From assembly GCA_027658995.1 (NCBI GenBank), contig JAQDQK010000002.1, positions 331,702 to 347,812 of the forward strand: 16,111 bases of DNA, in the 5' to 3' direction. This document shows positions 14,194-16,111 of this stretch, piece by piece. The notes under the pieces are model-generated. The model was not told the DNA's origin. It made no database searches and saw only the letters and a program-made list of their open reading frames with translations. The position numbers and the translations under genes were made by a program. Source of the DNA: Propionibacteriaceae bacterium AM104-82 (GTDB lineage Bacteria; Actinomycetota; Actinomycetes; Propionibacteriales; Propionibacteriaceae). Position 1 is the first letter of the stretch. Each line of letters begins with the position of its first letter.

Positions 14194-14257
14194 GGTTTCG
14201 ACACCCCTGCTCGCTCCGCTCACAGGCGGCTCAACCAGCGGTGGGGCCGGCTCAACC
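14194..14257. repeat. TTGAGCC/GTCGAAACC repeat-family copy and half-copy
   Basis: Bases 14194-14236 run from GGTTTCGAC to GGCTCAACC with the same end sequences as the copy at 161-205 but a different core (CTCGCTCCGCTCACAGG). A further GGCTCAACC lies at 14249-14257, five bases from the stop complement of ppgK. As at the left edge, the repeats sit between a gene's 3' end and its neighbour. The whole 263-base gap between the PH operon and ppgK is repeat sequence apart from about 55 unremarkable bases at 14139-14193. Confidence 0.65.
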
Positions 14258-14262
14258 GGCGG

Positions 14263-15048
14263 TCAGACCGCGTGCTCCACGAGCGGGTCGGGGTGCTCGA
14301 CCGAGTCCTTGGCGAACAGCGCAGCGCCGACGATGCCCGCCCGGTTACGCATGGTCGCCGGGACGATCGGGGTGTTGAGCTTCAGCAGCGGGCCGAACTT
14401 GTCCCAGTCCTTCGAGACGCCGCCGCCGACCACGAACAGGTCGGGAGAGAACAGCATCTCGACGTGGCTGTAGTACGGCTGCAGCCGCTCGGTGGCCCAC
14501 GTCTTGTAGGACAGGTCCTCCTTGTCCTTGATGGACGAGGCGGCGCGCGACTCGGCGTCGTGGCCGTCGAGTTCGAGGTGGCCCAGTTCGGCGTTGGGGA
14601 TCAGCACGCCGCGGTGGATGATGGCCGACCCGATGCCGGTGCCGAGCGTGGTGAGGATGACGAGGCCGTCGTTGCCCTTTGCCGCGCCGAAGTGCACCTC
14701 GGCCAGGCCCGCGGCGTCGGCGTCGTTGACCAGCGAGATCCTGCGGCCGAGCTTCTCCTCGAAGTACTTGTCCGCGTTGACGCCCGTCCACTTCTGGTCG
14801 AGGTTCGCGATGAAGGTGACCACGCCGTGCACGACCGGGGCGGGGATCGTCAGGCCGACCGGCGCGTCGCCGATGACAGGCTCGAACGCCTCGATGATCT
14901 CCTTGACGACGGCCGCCACGTTCGCCGGGGTCGACTTCGCCGGGGTCGGGATGCGCAGCCGGTCGCCGACCAGTTCGCCGGTCTCCAGGTCGACCGGCGC
15001 ACCCTTGATGCCGGATCCGCCCACGTCGATGCCAAGGAAAATGCTCAT
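14263..15048 (-). CDS. ppgK: Polyphosphate glucokinase (ROK family)
   Basis: This phosphorylates glucose to glucose 6-phosphate using inorganic polyphosphate (and usually ATP) in the cytoplasm. It has 261 residues, close to the ~265 of characterised actinobacterial PpgK. The phosphate-binding motif [12 protein letters not shown] (5-16), the catalytic N-D-A-D (Asp109) and L-G-T-G-I-G-S-A (135-142) are intact. [13 protein letters not shown] (154-166) is the PpgK form of the sugar-binding loop. The zinc-binding cysteines of repressor-type ROK proteins are absent, as expected for PpgK. The start is the ATG at 15048; a longer frame to 15174 has a spurious Arg/Ala-rich N-terminus. No Shine-Dalgarno is seen, and TACGCT lies 7 bases upstream. 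The product feeds glycolysis together with the nearby phosphofructokinase. Confidence 0.9.
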   Translation of the reverse strand: MSIFLGIDVGGSGIKGAPVDLETGELVGDRLRIPTPAKSTPANVAAVVKEIIEAFEPVIGDAPVGLTIPAPVVHGVVTFIANLDQKWTGVNADKYFEEKLGRRISLVNDADAAGLAEVHFGAAKGNDGLVILTTLGTGIGSAIIHRGVLIPNAELGHLELDGHDAESRAASSIKDKEDLSYKTWATERLQPYYSHVEMLFSPDLFVVGGGVSKDWDKFGPLLKLNTPIVPATMRNRAGIVGAALFAKDSVEHPDPLVEHAV

Positions 15049-15055
15049 GCCGGAA

Positions 15056-15061
15056 AGCGTA
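15056..15061 (-). promoter_or_regulatory. Candidate -10 box for ppgK, leaderless or one-base leader
   Basis: On the minus strand TACGCT is separated from the ATG at 15048 by 7 bases, and no ribosome binding site lies between. This is one base longer than the 6-base spacing at three other genes in the window. Confidence 0.4.
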
Positions 15062-15101
15062 GCGTCCCGCGCTCGCGAGCCCGCATCGGCCCAGGAACCC
15101 G

Positions 15102-15305
15102 TCACAACAGGTCGGTGACCCCTTCGGGGTACAGCGGCCGACGACCGTCCCGCAAGGCGCTCAGCGACACCCACTCGACGGGGCTGCCCTCATCGAGGAT
15201 GCTCAGGAAGGGTCTGCGGGCGCTACACCTTGCAGACGAGACACACCGGTATCGGCTCGTGGGGTAGGACTTCGACGACAAGACAGCCACGGCCACGATC
15301 GCCAC
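15102..15305 (-). pseudogene. ORF fragment with a possible NUDIX-like C-terminal tail
   Basis: The frame ends at a TGA at 15102. Its last ~30 codons (from about 15194) have host-like G/C third positions and encode [11 protein letters not shown] and then [13 protein letters not shown]. This resembles the end of NUDIX hydrolases (V-x-W-V-x-L-x-x-L then L-Y-P), but no NUDIX box is present upstream. The first ~35 codons (GTG at 15305) are lower in GC and cysteine/serine-rich, as if joined from other DNA. The frame continues back through one in-frame TGA (15324-15326) into the next ORF. It is best read as a truncated gene remnant at the junction of core and foreign sequence. The NUDIX assignment is tentative. 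Confidence 0.35.
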
Positions 15306-15323
15306 TGGGTTCAGCCCTTTTGG

Positions 15324-15587
15324 TCACCTCCAGCCACCGACTGGGATCAGAACACGAGGCAGACCCAGACGAGCTTCGAGTTCGTCAACATTGCGGCGAA
15401 TATGATCGTCGCATTCTGCGGTTACCGGACCCGCGATGCAGTGACGAAGCCCATCCGGCCACTGAAACCCTGTCGAGCATCCTCCTGATTCCCGATATGA
15501 GTACCGCGTGAGCATGGCTCCGGAGGGCGTCTCGATGAGCTGAGGGATAAGGCCGGCCGTCAATGTCCGTGAGAAGAAAGCCGGCAC
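15324..15587 (-). CDS. Small hypothetical protein of unknown function, possibly broken
   Basis: An 87-codon frame begins at a GTG at 15587, with GAGG five bases upstream and 11 bases after the stop of the preceding minus-strand gene. This suggests co-transcription. An ATG at 15515 would give 63 residues. The protein contains Y-R-E-S-G-G-C-S-T-G-F-Q-W-P-D-G-L-R-H and a helical, charged C-terminal part (D-D-H-I-R-R-N-V-D-E-L-E-A-R-L). No family is recognised. It stops at a TGA whose removal would join it in frame to the fragment at 15102-15305, so it may be the front part of an interrupted gene. GC is visibly lower than in the core genes. Confidence 0.35.
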   Translation of the reverse strand: MPAFFSRTLTAGLIPQLIETPSGAMLTRYSYRESGGCSTGFQWPDGLRHCIAGPVTAECDDHIRRNVDELEARLGLPRVLIPVGGWR

Positions 15588-15598
15588 CCTGGCCTCAG

Positions 15599-16111
15599 CT
15601 ACGCCTCACGAATCGCGAGCGCGTAACTCGGCGCCACTAGGTCTAGAATCTCGAGACATGCTTCCGCCATCCTCGGCTCGCTCTCCAAAGCGAGCTTTGC
15701 GAGGATCCAGACTCCTTGCTCTACAGCGGCCATGCATCGGGACTCCACCTCGTTAGTCGGGTCGTAGGCGTTGTTGACAATTAGGAAAATGAGGTCCAGT
15801 GAACTGAACGCTACGTCACGCTTAAGAGGTTCAGCGAGGGCTGCCAGGAGGACCTTGACAGCCGGCTCCGCAGCGCTGAATAGCGCGCCCTGTGAGATGA
15901 TTTCCTCGTCTATTCCCGCCCAGCGCTCCGGCCACGCGATCCTCGAGTCCCCAGAGAGAAACGTTTCCAGACGTTGGACGTACCCGGCAGCTGAACCGTC
16001 CCTCAGTTCATAGTCCTCCCATCGGATCTGCTCAGCTACCCGAACCCAAAGAGGCTCTTCACAGATGGCGGTGGAGTGAAGGGGTGCGGGTGACCGGCCC
16101 GACCCGCTGGA
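15599..16111 (-). CDS. Partial HEAT-like hypothetical protein running off the right edge
   Basis: A minus-strand frame is open from the window edge to a TAG at 15599-15601, giving 170 residues with no usable start codon before its last third. The true start therefore lies beyond 16111. The sequence is helical, with W-V-R-V-A-E-Q-I-R-W-E-D-Y-E-L near the front. The later part (A-A-E-P-A-V-K-V-L-L-A-A-L, V-A-F-S-S-L-D-L-I-F-L-I, R-C-M-A-A-V-E-Q-G-V-W-I-L, A-C-L-E-I-L-D-L-V) resembles HEAT-repeat proteins of actinobacteria, some of which are immunity-like partners of polymorphic toxins. GC is around 50-58% in sampled blocks, well below the core genes, and third positions are mixed. Function is unknown; the immunity idea is inference only. 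Confidence 0.6.
   Translation of the reverse strand, partial: SSGSGRSPAPLHSTAICEEPLWVRVAEQIRWEDYELRDGSAAGYVQRLETFLSGDSRIAWPERWAGIDEEIISQGALFSAAEPAVKVLLAALAEPLKRDVAFSSLDLIFLIVNNAYDPTNEVESRCMAAVEQGVWILAKLALESEPRMAEACLEILDLVAPSYALAIREA

Noticed and set aside
12871..15267. A 798-codon plus-strand frame overlapping the YdbT-like gene, the repeat array and ppgK
   Set aside because: It crosses three unrelated features, including antisense ppgK, and encodes Arg-rich shadow sequence.
15324..15326. Selenocysteine readthrough at the in-frame TGA
   Set aside because: No selenoprotein family similarity and no obvious downstream SECIS-like hairpin. Gene decay or two separate ORFs are simpler.

Overview
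The window is a stretch of high-GC (roughly 70% by eye) actinobacterial chromosome. The signs are near-exclusive G/C third codon positions, a ROK-type polyphosphate glucokinase, a DUF1707/LiaF-like protein next to bacterial PH-domain proteins, and several start codons placed just downstream of a TAnnnT box as in leaderless actinobacterial transcripts. A Propionibacteriales-type host is plausible, but this is inference. Most of the window is ordinary core or housekeeping-like sequence. The last ~900 bases change character (lower GC, unfamiliar genes, broken ORFs) and look acquired.

Layout, left half. Bases 1-240 hold repeat-family sequence with TTGAGCC/GTCGAAACC ends. A tandem-GNAT acetyltransferase follows on the minus strand (243-1307). 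Divergent from it is a patatin-like hydrolase (1660-2607) with an unusual 5' leader: a promoter, a perfect Shine-Dalgarno and 17-codon ORF, and a nested hairpin whose apical loop starts at the ORF stop codon. Next come a DUF368 membrane protein of the polyprenyl-phosphate transporter type (2709-3668), convergent with an uncharacterised coiled-coil/membrane protein (3679-5259) and a small three-helix membrane protein upstream of it (5294-5557). A tRNA-Gly(CCC) lies on the minus strand at 5815-5888.

Layout, right half. A large FAD/Fe-S D-2-hydroxyacid (D-lactate-type) dehydrogenase (5980-8736) meets an anchored beta-lactamase-fold serine hydrolase (8737-10062) stop-to-stop with no gap. 6-phosphofructokinase (10212-11333) is divergent from a translationally coupled three-gene operon (11497-13999): DUF1707/LiaF-like, YdbS-like PH protein, YdbT-like triple-PH protein. 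The operon's last stop codon lies in a three-copy 48-bp tandem repeat that encodes a hairpin in each unit, followed by the same TTGAGCC repeat family seen at the left edge. Polyphosphate glucokinase (14263-15048) is on the minus strand. Beyond it are a possible truncated NUDIX-like tail, a small unknown ORF interrupted by an in-frame TGA, and a HEAT-like partial gene running off the right edge.

Functionally, PpgK and Pfk supply the two phosphorylation steps of upper glycolysis, and the FAD/Fe-S enzyme would feed electrons from D-lactate or a related 2-hydroxyacid to the respiratory chain. DUF368, the serine hydrolase and the DUF1707-PH operon are envelope-associated. No CRISPR array, transposase or complete mobile element is visible. 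The most novel-looking signals are the structured leader-peptide region before the patatin gene, the 48-bp hairpin arrays, and the foreign-looking right edge.
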